This document shows positions 1 through 7,860 of a stretch of DNA of 64,000 nt, piece after piece. Source of the stretch: JANWWM01 sp046719715 (GTDB taxonomy: Bacteria; Bacteroidota; Chlorobiia; Chlorobiales; Thermochlorobacteraceae); contig JBDNCJ010000006.1 in assembly GCA_046719715.1 (NCBI GenBank), positions 1-64,000 on the forward strand, written 5' to 3'. A model generated the notes under the pieces. It searched no databases. It saw only the letters and a program-made list of their open reading frames with translations, and was not told the origin of the DNA. The translations under genes and the position numbers were made by a program. Positions within the stretch are counted from its first letter, which is position 1, and each line of letters begins with the position of its first letter.

Positions 1-884
1 CCGACGACGCGCTGGGCGACCATCACGCCGACGACTTCGTAAATCAGCCACAGTGCAAGCATCAAAATCGGAATGCCTGAAATCGGATTAATCGTCCACT
101 TGCCTAATTTTTCCGAAATTACTGCGCCCAATTTCATGCTTGATTTTTCGCGCAAAACTTCCGCCACAATTTCATTGACGCGATTTCTGCGTGCCACATA
201 CATTTCTTCGCGTCTATCTTCTGGCGCGATTTCGTGTCGTGCGGCAACGGTTTCATCGCCTTCGAGAATCATGACGGCGTCGGCAATTGGGTTTGGTGTT
301 GGTTTGAGTCGCGCAAGAATTGGCTCGAGCGCGTGTAGAAGCGTTTTATCGGCGTTGCCCACAGTTGCTTGTTCAAGGGCTTTATCGAGTTCAGCAAATC
401 CCTGTTTTTTGATAGCGGTTACTTTTACGACTGGCACGCCCAGAATTTCAGAGAGCCGTTGCACATCGATGTCCATGCCCGTTTCTTCGACAGCGTCCAT
501 CATGTTGAGCGCCACGACCATTGGAAATTGCATATCGATGAGTTGCAGGGTGAGAAATAAGTCGCGCTCTAAGTTCGTGGCATCAACGACGTTCAAGACG
601 AGGTCGGCGGAAAGCACTTCGTCGCGTGCGACGCGCTCTTCGTCGTTGAACGAACTGACGCCGTAAATGCCGGGTGTATCAATGACTCGAAAGTGTTTGT
701 AATTGCCTTCGGTGACTTCAACCGTTGTGCCGGGGAAGTTGGAGACATCGACATACAATCCGCTAAAATGATTGAAGAAAAGCGACTTTCCCACGTTTGG
801 ATTGCCAACGAGGACTAACTTTTTCTTGCCTGCTTTTTCAACTGTGAGTGAGTGCGGCGCGGATTCTATCAAAAGTGTTTGCAT
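1..884 (-). CDS. feoB: Ferrous iron transporter FeoB, N-terminal GTPase part (runs off window)
   Basis: FeoB is the inner-membrane Fe(II) permease with a cytoplasmic N-terminal G-protein domain. Translating the minus strand from the ATG at 884 gives 294 residues without a stop before the window edge. The GTPase motifs are in order: G1 GNPNVGKS (residues 27-34), a G2-like FPGTT, G3 DTPG and G4 NMMD. A helical linker follows, and then the start of a membrane segment rich in L, I and V at the window edge. The gene begins 20 bases after the feoA stop, so the two form a feoAB operon read leftward, and both should answer to the operator in front of feoA. The C-terminal membrane domain lies outside the window. 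The family call is secure; completeness of the gene cannot be judged. Confidence 0.95.
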   Translation of the reverse strand, partial: MQTLLIESAPHSLTVEKAGKKKLVLVGNPNVGKSLFFNHFSGLYVDVSNFPGTTVEVTEGNYKHFRVIDTPGIYGVSSFNDEERVARDEVLSADLVLNVVDATNLERDLFLTLQLIDMQFPMVVALNMMDAVEETGMDIDVQRLSEILGVPVVKVTAIKKQGFAELDKALEQATVGNADKTLLHALEPILARLKPTPNPIADAVMILEGDETVAARHEIAPEDRREEMYVARRNRVNEIVAEVLREKSSMKLGAVISEKLGKWTINPISGIPILMLALWLIYEVVGVMVAQRVV

Positions 885-904
885 AGTTTAATGTGCTTCA
901 CCGT

Positions 905-1153
905 TCAATTTGCAACCACCTCAACCCAGATTTTTTTCGTGAGTTCTTCGCCAATGGCGACTTCCTGCCTGCGATGCTTAATGACGACGGGACCGAGCGG
1001 CAAGCGTTCAAAACATATTGCTTCACTGCCTTCGGCAAGTCCGAATCGCAACAGTTGGGTGCGCATCTCTTTGTCGTCGATTTGCTTGACGATAAAGCGC
1101 GTTCCCTTCTTTACGGCGCGGAGCGAAACCAAATTGGATTCAGATTGTTGCAT
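905..1153 (-). CDS. feoA: FeoA ferrous iron transport accessory protein
   Basis: This is a small cytoplasmic SH3-like protein of 82 residues, the usual size of FeoA, which helps FeoB take up Fe(II). Recognisable features are the N-terminal LVSLRAVKKGTR stretch, the central LLRFGLAEGSE turn and the C-terminal VAIGEELTKKIWVE strand, which follow the FeoA domain pattern (short beta barrel with a conserved GL..G turn). It lies directly upstream of feoB with a 20-base gap. An inverted repeat at 1162-1180 sits only nine bases before the start codon, so metal-dependent control of both genes is likely. Iron transport next to a bacteriochlorophyll locus is plausible, since photosynthetic reaction centres need much iron, but that link is inferred from position only. 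Confidence 0.93.
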   Translation of the reverse strand: MQQSESNLVSLRAVKKGTRFIVKQIDDKEMRTQLLRFGLAEGSEAICFERLPLGPVVIKHRRQEVAIGEELTKKIWVEVVAN

Positions 1154-1161
1154 TGAATTTT

Positions 1162-1180
1162 GTTTAGACTCAATCTAAAC
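1162..1180 (-). promoter_or_regulatory. Palindromic operator upstream of feoAB (metal-responsive regulator type)
   Basis: A perfect 7-5-7 inverted repeat, GTTTAGA-ctcaa-TCTAAAC, lies nine bases before the feoA start codon. On the minus strand it contains TAGATTGA, close to the FCB-type TAnnTTTG promoter element, with a TTG about 20 bases further upstream. A bound repressor would therefore cover the promoter. Palindromes of this TTTAGA/TCTAAA form resemble operators of DtxR/MntR-family metal regulators more than the classical Fur box. That assignment is inference, because no regulator gene lies in the window. Confidence 0.65.
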
Positions 1181-1300
1181 AAACATTTTCCATTTGACAA
1201 ATCGTTTTTCCGTTCTGATAGGTCGTTCATCTTGCAAAACCTTTTTGTCGCTGTAAATTGCAGCCAGTAGTTTTGCCAAAGCAGTTTTTACATTTCTAAA

Positions 1301-2392
1301 ATGACTATGAAAAAAGCGTCTCCGCCGAAAAAGAAATCGGCATCTGGCTCCCACGATTCCAAATCAACGCCAAAAAAGAAATCGCCTGTTTTTCCTTTCA
1401 CGGCTATTGTCGGTCAAGACGAGATGAAACTTTGTTTGCTCTTGAACGTCATTGACCCACGCATCGGCGGCGTGTTAGTCATGGGGCATCGCGGCACGGG
1501 CAAAAGCACGACGGTTCGCGCGCTTGCCGACGTGCTTCCGATGATTGAGCGCATTGCGGGCGACGTCTATAACCGCGCGCCCTCTGACATTCCCAAACAC
1601 GAATTGCGCACGAAAAAAACAGAGCATATTCCTGTGCCGGTTGTGGATTTGCCGCTCGGCGCAACCGAAGACCGCGTCTGTGGCACGATTGATATCGAGA
1701 AAGCACTGACCAGCGGCATTAAAGCCTTTGAACCCGGATTGCTCGCGCAAGCCAATCGCGGATTTCTCTACATTGACGAAGTCAATTTGCTCGATGACCA
1801 TTTGGTTGATGTGCTTCTCGATGTGGCGGCGTCGGGCGTCAATGTCGTCGAGCGTGAAGGCATTAGCATTCGCCACCCTGCGCGTTTCGTCTTGGTCGGT
1901 TCGGGCAATCCCGAAGAGGGCGAACTTCGTCCGCAACTCTTAGACCGATTCGGATTGCATGCACGCATCAGCACCATTAAGAACATTCAAGACCGCGTTG
2001 AAATCGTCAAGCGTCGCCGTGAATTTGATTTTAATCCAGACGCTTTTCTTGAGAAATGGCAGTCTGAACAAGAAGCGTTGCGTGAAAAAATTGTTCAAGC
2101 CCAGTCACTTTTGCCACAAGTTAGCATGCCTGATGACGTGCTCATGAAAGTCGCTACACTTTGCATGCGTTTGGGCATTGACGGACATCGGGGCGAATTG
2201 ACGATTACCCGCGCCGCTTCGGCTTACTCGGCGTTTGACGGAAGATTGGAAGTTACCGTTTCCGATGTTCGTGCGATTGCCGCGCCTGCCTTGCGCCATC
2301 GCCTGCGACGCGACCCGCTTGAAACGATTGACGCCGGCGAAAAAGTCGAGCGCGAACTCCAAGCCATTCTCAAAGTTGAGGAGACGGTTTGA
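1301..2392 (+). CDS. bchI: Magnesium chelatase ATPase subunit I (BchI)
   Basis: BchI is the AAA+ motor that, with BchD and BchH, inserts Mg2+ into protoporphyrin IX, the first committed step of bacteriochlorophyll synthesis. The 363-residue product has a Lys/Ser-rich N-terminal tail of about 30 residues, Walker A GHRGTGKST (62-70), Walker B FLYIDEVNLL (155-164) and a sensor-like GSGNPEEGELRPQLLDRFGLH stretch typical of the BchI/ChlI family. The lysine-rich tail looks like a lineage extension. A second ATG lies two codons in, at 1307, and could be the start; no clear Shine-Dalgarno sequence is visible. Its stop is followed one base later by the bchD ATG, so the two are translationally close. 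Divergent from feoAB. Confidence 0.96.
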   Translation: MTMKKASPPKKKSASGSHDSKSTPKKKSPVFPFTAIVGQDEMKLCLLLNVIDPRIGGVLVMGHRGTGKSTTVRALADVLPMIERIAGDVYNRAPSDIPKHELRTKKTEHIPVPVVDLPLGATEDRVCGTIDIEKALTSGIKAFEPGLLAQANRGFLYIDEVNLLDDHLVDVLLDVAASGVNVVEREGISIRHPARFVLVGSGNPEEGELRPQLLDRFGLHARISTIKNIQDRVEIVKRRREFDFNPDAFLEKWQSEQEALREKIVQAQSLLPQVSMPDDVLMKVATLCMRLGIDGHRGELTITRAASAYSAFDGRLEVTVSDVRAIAAPALRHRLRRDPLETIDAGEKVERELQAILKVEETV

Positions 2393-2393
2393 G

Positions 2394-4211
2394 ATGATTT
2401 CCTTTACGAACATTTTAGGATTAGACCTTGCCAAAAAAGCCCTGCTTCTTGCCGCTGTTGATGCTTCACTCGGCGGCGTTTTGATTCCAGCAACCGTAGG
2501 TTCGGGAAAATCAACGCTGGCGCGTGCGTTTGCTCGAATCTTGCCCGAAGGCACACCGTTTATCGACCTGCCGCTCAACATCACCGAAGACCGATTGCTC
2601 GGCGGATTGGATTTGGAAATCGCCCTTGCCACAGGACAGCGCGTCATTGAAAAAGGATTGCTCGCCAAAGCCAATGGCGGCGTGCTTTATGTGGATTCCT
2701 TCAACCTGCTTGATTCCACAAGCGAAGCGTATTTGATTGATGCAATGTCTCGCGGAAAAGTGCTCATCGAGCGCGACGGTGTGAGCGACGTGCACGACGC
2801 GCGATTTATTCTCGTCGGCACTTACAACCCCGCCGAAGGCGATGTTCGAATGGGACTTCTGGATAGAATCGGATTGATTGTGCCCTTCACGCCGAACATT
2901 GATGAAAAGTTCAGAGCCGAAGTCGTGCGCCGCGTGCATTTTCAAACGCACGATGATGATTCTGATGACGATAAACTTCTGCAAGGCTTAATTCTTCAAG
3001 CCAGAGAAATGTTGCCGCGCGTTGAGATTCGCGATGAAGAAATTTCGGGACTTGTTCAAACCGCACTCTCACTCGGCGTTGAAGGTAATCGCGCCGATGT
3101 CTTTGCCGTCAAAGCCGCGCTTGCTTCCGCCGCGTTGGCAGGACGCTTAGATGTTGATGAAGAGGATTTGAAACTTGCCGCGCGATTAGTGCTTCTTCCC
3201 CGCGCCACGCGCATTCCTGAAAGCGAAGAAACGCGCAAAGAGCCACCGCCGCCCGAAGCGCAATCGCCCGCCGATTCCGATACGCCAAACGATTCGCCCG
3301 ACAACCGCAACGAAAATCAGAGCGAACAAACGCCCGACCAAATCGAGGAACTCTTGCTCGATGCTGTTGAATCGGAACTGCCTGAAAACTTGATGAACCT
3401 TGCCGCCTCCGCCAAACGCCGAAGCAAATCCGGCAGTCGCGGCGAAGCCTTGAACTATCGGCACGGACGATACATTCGCTCCGAACAAGGCTCGCTCAAA
3501 AAAGGCAAGCTCGCGCTTGTTCCGACCATGATTCAAGCCGCACCGTTTCAACGCGTTCGCAAACAATCTAAACGCCGTTCTTCATCGGCTTTGATTATCA
3601 CCAAAGACGACATTCGCATTAAACGCTTTCGCGATAAAGCCGGAACGCTCTTCATTTTCATCGTCGACGCTTCGGGTTCAATGGCACTCAACCGTATGCA
3701 ACAAGCCAAAGGCGCGGTTACGAAACTTTTGCAAGAAGCCTATGTGCATCGCGACCAAGTCGCATTGATTGCGTTTCGCGGAAAACAAGCCGAAATGCTG
3801 CTTCCGCCGTCGCAGAGCGTCGATAGAGCCAAACGCGCCTTAGATGTGCTTCCAACAGGTGGCGGCACGCCGCTGGCTTCTGCAATGTTGCTCGGCTTGG
3901 AAACGGCAAAGCAAATGAAATCCAAAGGCATTACACAAACGATGCTCGTCTTCATCACCGACGGGCGCGGAAACATCGCCCTTGCGCACAGCGACACCGA
4001 CGCAAGCGACAAACAAAAAATCGCCGCTGAAATCGCGGCACTTGCTCAATCCATCAACCTTGAAGGTTTGAATTCTGTCGTCATCGATACGCAAACGGGC
4101 TACCTTTCTCGCGGTGAAGCCAAACGACTCGTTGAACAACTCGGCGGACGATACATCTACTTACCGAACGCCAAAGCCGACGACATCGCGCTTGCCGTTA
4201 AATCGTCGTAA
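2394..4211 (+). CDS. bchD: Magnesium chelatase subunit D (BchD)
   Basis: BchD is the adaptor subunit of the Mg-chelatase complex and forms double hexameric rings with BchI. The 605-residue product from the ATG at 2394 shows an N-terminal AAA+ module that still has a Walker A (ATVGSGKST, residues 33-41). A proline- and acid-rich linker begins near residue 280. The C-terminal von Willebrand factor A domain has its MIDAS motif DASGS at residue 425. An upstream in-frame extension to 2235 overlaps bchI and is unlikely to be translated. The start one base after the bchI stop supports co-expression. A cobalt chelatase alternative is less likely, because the I-D pair, lengths and linker fit the bacteriochlorophyll enzyme; the large BchH subunit is not in the window. 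Confidence 0.95.
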   Translation: MISFTNILGLDLAKKALLLAAVDASLGGVLIPATVGSGKSTLARAFARILPEGTPFIDLPLNITEDRLLGGLDLEIALATGQRVIEKGLLAKANGGVLYVDSFNLLDSTSEAYLIDAMSRGKVLIERDGVSDVHDARFILVGTYNPAEGDVRMGLLDRIGLIVPFTPNIDEKFRAEVVRRVHFQTHDDDSDDDKLLQGLILQAREMLPRVEIRDEEISGLVQTALSLGVEGNRADVFAVKAALASAALAGRLDVDEEDLKLAARLVLLPRATRIPESEETRKEPPPPEAQSPADSDTPNDSPDNRNENQSEQTPDQIEELLLDAVESELPENLMNLAASAKRRSKSGSRGEALNYRHGRYIRSEQGSLKKGKLALVPTMIQAAPFQRVRKQSKRRSSSALIITKDDIRIKRFRDKAGTLFIFIVDASGSMALNRMQQAKGAVTKLLQEAYVHRDQVALIAFRGKQAEMLLPPSQSVDRAKRALDVLPTGGGTPLASAMLLGLETAKQMKSKGITQTMLVFITDGRGNIALAHSDTDASDKQKIAAEIAALAQSINLEGLNSVVIDTQTGYLSRGEAKRLVEQLGGRYIYLPNAKADDIALAVKSS

Positions 4212-4236
4212 CCCTTCGGAATACTATCCATGAAAA

Positions 4237-4268
4237 AAGGCGACTTGTTTCAGTCGCCTTCTTTCTCT
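4237..4268 (+). terminator. Rho-independent terminator after bchD
   Basis: A 9-bp perfect stem, AAGGCGACT/AGTCGCCTT, with a six-base loop (TGTTTC) is followed by CTTTCTCTTTC. It lies 26 bases after the bchD stop and could serve bchD and, from the other side, the convergent gene that ends at 4282. Confidence 0.85.
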
Positions 4269-4281
4269 TTCGCGATTCAAT

Positions 4282-4653
4282 TTACTCTGCTATCATTGCC
4301 TCGATTTCTTTTTCTTCAGCTTTCAATTCGGCTTGCATTTTGCGCCTCTCTTCGGGCGGCAATTTGCTATTAGCGAACTCCACGCCTTTGCGAATATCCT
4401 TCATCGCTTCTCTGATTTTTTTCATGGCTTGTGCACGATGTCCGCCTTTTCCGCCGCCTGCTTTTTTGAGTTGAACAATTCCCTCTTTAAGCGATTGAAG
4501 CGCGGCATACATTTCGGGGTGATTGTCGTAGTAAGTCGGACGCGCTTTTTTCGGCGCAACCTCCGCCGACGGCGTCCCAACATTTTGGGCAACGGCTTGG
4601 CTTGCTACGCCAAGCACAATCCACAATCCTAAAAGCGTCAGTGTTTTTTTCAT
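4282..4653 (-). CDS. Small secreted helical protein, function unknown
   Basis: I do not recognise a family. The start is placed at the ATG at 4653 because it opens a classical signal peptide: MKK, then a hydrophobic core of about 15 residues, then an A-x-A type cleavage region (SQAVAQ). The product is 123 residues. After a short Pro/Ala/Thr region the mature part is predicted helical and highly charged, with repeated KK, EE and AEEKEIEA patterns. It contains a Gly-Gly-Lys-Gly-Gly-His turn in the middle. Periplasmic or surface location is likely. It stands alone between the bchD terminator and the phosphohexomutase gene, whose stop lies 47 bases upstream on the same strand, so co-transcription with it is possible. 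The nature of the protein is inferred from composition only. Confidence 0.7.
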   Translation of the reverse strand: MKKTLTLLGLWIVLGVASQAVAQNVGTPSAEVAPKKARPTYYDNHPEMYAALQSLKEGIVQLKKAGGGKGGHRAQAMKKIREAMKDIRKGVEFANSKLPPEERRKMQAELKAEEKEIEAMIAE

Positions 4654-4699
4654 GAGTTGCTGATTTAAGTTGAAAGAAGTTTCAAAGAACATTCAGCCG

Positions 4700-6085
4700 T
4701 TATGCCTTTGCCAAACTTTGCGCAAAGTGAAGTGCATTTTTGACCTTCTCTTCCGAATCGGCTTCACAGTAAAGGCGCAAGACGGGTTCAGTGCCGCTTG
4801 GGCGAATCAAGAGCCAGCCGCCCTCGAAGAAGTATTTGTAGCCGTCAAGGTTTTCAAAGCGGGTAACTTTACAGCCTGCAATTTCTTTGAAGTCGCCTTT
4901 GCTTGCCCGCTCCATAGCACGCAGTTTTTCTTCTTCGGTCAAATGTGCGTCGATGCGGTCGTAGGTGAAGAACCCGAACTCGTCGTAAAGTTCTCGCACC
5001 AGTTCGCCCAACGTTTTCTTGCGTTTTGCCATGATTTCAAGCACGAGTAAGCCGATGTAAATGCCGTCGCGCTCGGGCAAGTGCGCCGTTACGCCGATTC
5101 CGCCCGATTCTTCGCCGCCCATCAAGATGTTGTTTGTTGTCATCAATTTTCCAACGTGCTTAAATCCGATTGGCAGGTTGTGGCAGTTGAGTTTGTGCTT
5201 GTGGCAGAGCTTATCGATGACTTGCGTAAGCGCATAGGTTCGTGCGACTTCGCCGCTCATCTTTTTTTCCTCGACAAGGTATTTCAAAATGACCGCAAAA
5301 ATTTTGTGCGAGTCGACATAGTTGCCGTGCTCGTCCATCATGCCGATTCTATCGGCATCGCCGTCGTTCAAAATCGCCACTTGCAGTTTTTCGGATTTGA
5401 AGACGGGAAAATAATCTTGCAAGTAATTCGGAATTGGTTCAGGGTTGATGCCGTCGAAGGTTGGGTTTATCGAACAATGATACTCACTGACACATTCGCC
5501 CAGAAGTTGTCGCACGATGCCTTGCCCTGCACCGAACATAGCGTTGTGTCCGATTTTGAAGTTTGCGTTTCGGATTGCGTCGAGGTCGAGTTCGGCTTTA
5601 AGCGCGTCGGCGTAAAAGGCTTTGATGTTAGCGCGTTCAATGCGTGTTGGATTCTTTTGAACGGTGTTAGAAGGCTCAACGGTTGCGAGCAGTTTTTCGA
5701 TGTCGGCGATTTGTTCGGGGTGCGCCGAGCCGCCATAATCTGCTTTGACTTTGAAGCCGTTGTAGAACGGCGGATTGTGCGACGCGGTAATCATCACGCC
5801 GCCGGCAAGATTGTTCTTCTTGACAAACATCGACACGGCAGGCGTCGGCACGAAGGTTTCTGAAAGAAGGGTTTTAATTCCAAGCGATGAAAACACATCG
5901 GCGACATACTCGGCAAATTGCTTCGACATAAAGCGCGTGTCGTAGCCGATGCACACGCCATTGTTGATGTTTTGATGTTCGAGGAAATACTTGCCTGTGG
6001 CGAGCGAAACGCGTTTGAGATTTTCAAAAGTGTAATCTTTGGCGATGATGGCGCGCCAGCCGTCTGTTCCAAATTTGATGTGCAT
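4700..6085 (-). CDS. Phosphoglucomutase/phosphomannomutase family protein
   Basis: This is a cytoplasmic alpha-D-phosphohexomutase that interconverts hexose-1- and hexose-6-phosphates (glucose or mannose), feeding glycogen and surface polysaccharide synthesis. The 461-residue product from the ATG at 6085 carries the four signature loops. These are the catalytic phosphoserine loop TASHNPP, the Mg-binding DGDADRIG, the sugar-specificity loop GGEESGGIG and the C-terminal phosphate-binding RPSGTEP. An upstream in-frame extension to 6112 adds nine unconserved residues and was not used. A TATTTTTG promoter-like element lies at 6110-6117 on the same strand. A hairpin separates it from pspA upstream, so it is probably its own unit. 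Sequence alone does not settle glucose versus mannose preference. Confidence 0.93.
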   Translation of the reverse strand: MHIKFGTDGWRAIIAKDYTFENLKRVSLATGKYFLEHQNINNGVCIGYDTRFMSKQFAEYVADVFSSLGIKTLLSETFVPTPAVSMFVKKNNLAGGVMITASHNPPFYNGFKVKADYGGSAHPEQIADIEKLLATVEPSNTVQKNPTRIERANIKAFYADALKAELDLDAIRNANFKIGHNAMFGAGQGIVRQLLGECVSEYHCSINPTFDGINPEPIPNYLQDYFPVFKSEKLQVAILNDGDADRIGMMDEHGNYVDSHKIFAVILKYLVEEKKMSGEVARTYALTQVIDKLCHKHKLNCHNLPIGFKHVGKLMTTNNILMGGEESGGIGVTAHLPERDGIYIGLLVLEIMAKRKKTLGELVRELYDEFGFFTYDRIDAHLTEEEKLRAMERASKGDFKEIAGCKVTRFENLDGYKYFFEGGWLLIRPSGTEPVLRLYCEADSEEKVKNALHFAQSLAKA

Positions 6086-6109
6086 TTGAAATGAGTTTTT
6101 TGTGAGCGA

Positions 6110-6117
6110 CAAAAATA
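6110..6117 (-). promoter_or_regulatory. FCB-type promoter element (TAnnTTTG) for the phosphohexomutase gene
   Basis: TATTTTTG on the minus strand, 25 bases before the phosphohexomutase start and after the pspA terminator, matches the Bacteroidetes -7 consensus TAnnTTTG. Only six fixed bases are matched, so position is the main support. Confidence 0.45.
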
Positions 6118-6163
6118 CGCTTGCAACAATAATTTCTTTTGAGATTTAGAACAAAAGAAATGC

Positions 6164-6192
6164 GAAAAGGCTTCTTGTTCGGAAGCCTTTTC
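6164..6192 (-). terminator. Terminator hairpin downstream of pspA
   Basis: An 11-bp perfect stem, GAAAAGGCTTC/GAAGCCTTTTC, with a seven-base loop lies 25 bases after the pspA stop. Reading on the minus strand it is followed by a T-rich stretch (GCATTTCTTTTGTTC). It closes the long minus-strand gene run. Confidence 0.8.
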
Positions 6193-6216
6193 AGTGTCGT
6201 GATTGCCATTTGAGCC

Positions 6217-6951
6217 TTATCCCGCTTTCGGGGTTTCAGAGGGCAACATTCCCATTTTGCGTTTGAGTTCGAGGAGCGAATCGCTTGGCGCGCCCGATAC
6301 TGACGGGGCTTTCAGGGCTTTCTCGATTTGGTCGTCGATGCTCGTCGAATTGTCGGCGATTTTGCCGTAGGCTTCGGCGAGCGATTCTTCTTGATTGACT
6401 TTTTCTTTCATCTTTTCAAGCATAGCGACGGTGCCGTCAGAATCGACGCCAGAAAGTTGTTGATTGATTTTGCGCATGGATTCCGCCGTTCTTGCACGCG
6501 CTTTGAGCGTGATGAGTTCGTTTTCATACTTCGTGATGCTTTGGCGGAGCTTATCGACTTTGACTTGCAGATTGTCGGCAAGTTGTTGCTGGGTGACGTG
6601 CTGACTGAGGAGGTCGTTTCCGCGCGCTTCAAATTCGGATTTTTTGCTCAGGGCTTCGGTTGCCAAACGTTCGGCTTCCGCCATATCTATTTCGCCTTTT
6701 GAGGCACGCTGAAGCAGTAGCATGGCTTTGCGCTCGTAATCTTGTGCGATGCGGTGCTGGTCTTCGCCATCTTTTTTGAGACGAATCGCGGAGGCTTTGA
6801 CTTGTGCGAGGCTTTGCATAGAGACGGCGAAGTTTTGCTTCAACTCCCGAATCCCTTGTTCGGTCATTTTCACGGGGTCTTCGAGCTTATCGACGGCGGC
6901 GTGTGCTTCGGATTGGGCGACGCGGAAAATGCGCTTGAATAATCCTGCCAT
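6217..6951 (-). CDS. pspA: PspA/IM30 (Vipp1) family membrane-stress protein
   Basis: PspA/IM30 proteins form coiled-coil rings and rods on the inner face of the membrane and maintain it under stress. The 244-residue product begins with the amphipathic helix typical of the family (MAGLFKRIFRVAQSEAHAAVDKLEDP) and continues as almost uninterrupted coiled coil to about residue 215. It ends in a short Gly/Pro/Ser-containing tail with an LKRKMG motif. It is the last gene of a tight minus-strand run and follows a YbjN-like gene by 38 bases. Together with the DUF350 and ATP-grasp genes further upstream, the context matches PspA homologues of the E. coli YjfJ type rather than the classical pspABC operon; no PspB, PspC or PspF is present. 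A terminator follows. Confidence 0.93.
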   Translation of the reverse strand: MAGLFKRIFRVAQSEAHAAVDKLEDPVKMTEQGIRELKQNFAVSMQSLAQVKASAIRLKKDGEDQHRIAQDYERKAMLLLQRASKGEIDMAEAERLATEALSKKSEFEARGNDLLSQHVTQQQLADNLQVKVDKLRQSITKYENELITLKARARTAESMRKINQQLSGVDSDGTVAMLEKMKEKVNQEESLAEAYGKIADNSTSIDDQIEKALKAPSVSGAPSDSLLELKRKMGMLPSETPKAG

Positions 6952-6989
6952 AAAATTTTTCTCCTTGAAATTTTTGCGTTGTTGGTGAT

Positions 6990-7406
6990 TTACTTTTTAG
7001 CGTAGTTCAAAAGTTCTGAGCTATGCTCCGCCATTGCAAATGAAAGCGCGTTGATGGAGGCTTGCAGTTCATTGGCATCGAGGTTCTCGAGTTGAAGTGT
7101 GTCGCGGAAAAAGAGATTTTTTTCGTCGTCATCAATCGCGAAGGCACCGTGAACGAGGGTTTGATTCATTTGGAGCAGTCGCTTGTAGAGCACATTGCGG
7201 GTGTCTTTGTCGCTCGGCAAGTGCATGATGAGTTGCTCCAAAATGAGGAGCGGCGGCTCGCAATCGACAATCAAATTCTTGATGCCGTCTTCTTCATTTT
7301 CGACAATCAGCATTTCGTTGGCTTCGTCCTCTTTGACGATTTTCAAGTCCATTTCAAGCAGAATGTCTTTGATTTGAATGAACTTGTCAGATGTGGTTTC
7401 GGTCAT
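6990..7406 (-). CDS. YbjN/type III chaperone-fold small protein
   Basis: The 138-residue acidic cytoplasmic protein has the pattern of the YbjN and type III secretion chaperone-like fold. It has an N-terminal helix (FIQIKDILLEMD), a beta strand with LIVENEEDGIKNLIVDCEPPLLIL, then helix-strand units (VLYKRLLQMNQTLVHGAFAIDDDEKNLFFRDTLQLENLD) and a C-terminal helix. Small proteins of this fold are common next to PspA homologues; E. coli YjfI, beside the PspA-like YjfJ, is comparable in size and position. It probably acts as a partner or chaperone of PspA, which is inference from the 38-base spacing and shared operon. No enzymatic motif is visible. Upstream J-domain gene ends 12 bases before its start. 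Confidence 0.72.
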   Translation of the reverse strand: MTETTSDKFIQIKDILLEMDLKIVKEDEANEMLIVENEEDGIKNLIVDCEPPLLILEQLIMHLPSDKDTRNVLYKRLLQMNQTLVHGAFAIDDDEKNLFFRDTLQLENLDANELQASINALSFAMAEHSSELLNYAKK

Positions 7407-7418
7407 GGCTGTGTTAAT

Positions 7419-7838
7419 TTAAGTTGAACGAGATTGCAAATATTTTTCCAATGCTTGATAGGCTTCGTTGAGCCGCTTGGAGATTTCGGTTGCGGTTTTT
7501 TGCTTTTCGAGGTCGCCCGAAAATTTATCGGGGTGATATTGTTTCATGAGTTTGCGATAGGCTTTTTTGACGGTTTCTAAATCCGCGCCGTAAGGTATTT
7601 CCAAGTTAGCATAATAGCCTGCGATTTTTTCGTCTCTTGTCGGCTCGCGCTTTGGCGGTGGCTCGTTGGTTCGGGAACGATTGTAGGACGCTTCAAAGTC
7701 ATCATCTAACTTCATTTTGCGGCGCAAGCGTTCTTCCCACTCTGCGAAGTCGCGCAGGAAGTCGTTGCCCAATGCTTCTTGTGTCGAAGTTCGATTAGCT
7801 TCGAGAATCCGCCATAATCTTTCCAAAACGCTATTCAT
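7419..7838 (-). CDS. J-domain (DnaJ-like) protein with C-terminal J domain
   Basis: The product is 139 residues from the ATG at 7838; the longer reading overlaps the upstream gene and has no support. The N-terminal half (residues 1-70) is charged and helical with no known domain. The C-terminal half is a J domain with helix II KKAYRKLMKQ and the HPD tripeptide at 102-104, which stimulates DnaK ATPase. It lacks the Gly/Phe, zinc and substrate-binding regions of DnaJ, so it is a specialised co-chaperone that probably recruits Hsp70 to a partner of the operon. Placement between a DUF1517-like gene and the YbjN-like gene suggests a role in assembling or remodelling PspA. The recruitment role is inference. 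Confidence 0.85.
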   Translation of the reverse strand: MNSVLERLWRILEANRTSTQEALGNDFLRDFAEWEERLRRKMKLDDDFEASYNRSRTNEPPPKREPTRDEKIAGYYANLEIPYGADLETVKKAYRKLMKQYHPDKFSGDLEKQKTATEISKRLNEAYQALEKYLQSRST

Positions 7839-7860
7839 TGTTCCGTCTTGTTTAGCGGGG

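Noticed and set aside
73..666. A 197-residue plus-strand open frame opposite feoB
   Set aside because: Ser/Arg/Thr-rich low-complexity translation in antisense to a gene with intact GTPase motifs; a shadow frame.
5081..5863. A 260-residue plus-strand frame opposite the phosphohexomutase
   Set aside because: Antisense to a conserved enzyme with all four active-site loops; the translation has no domain pattern.
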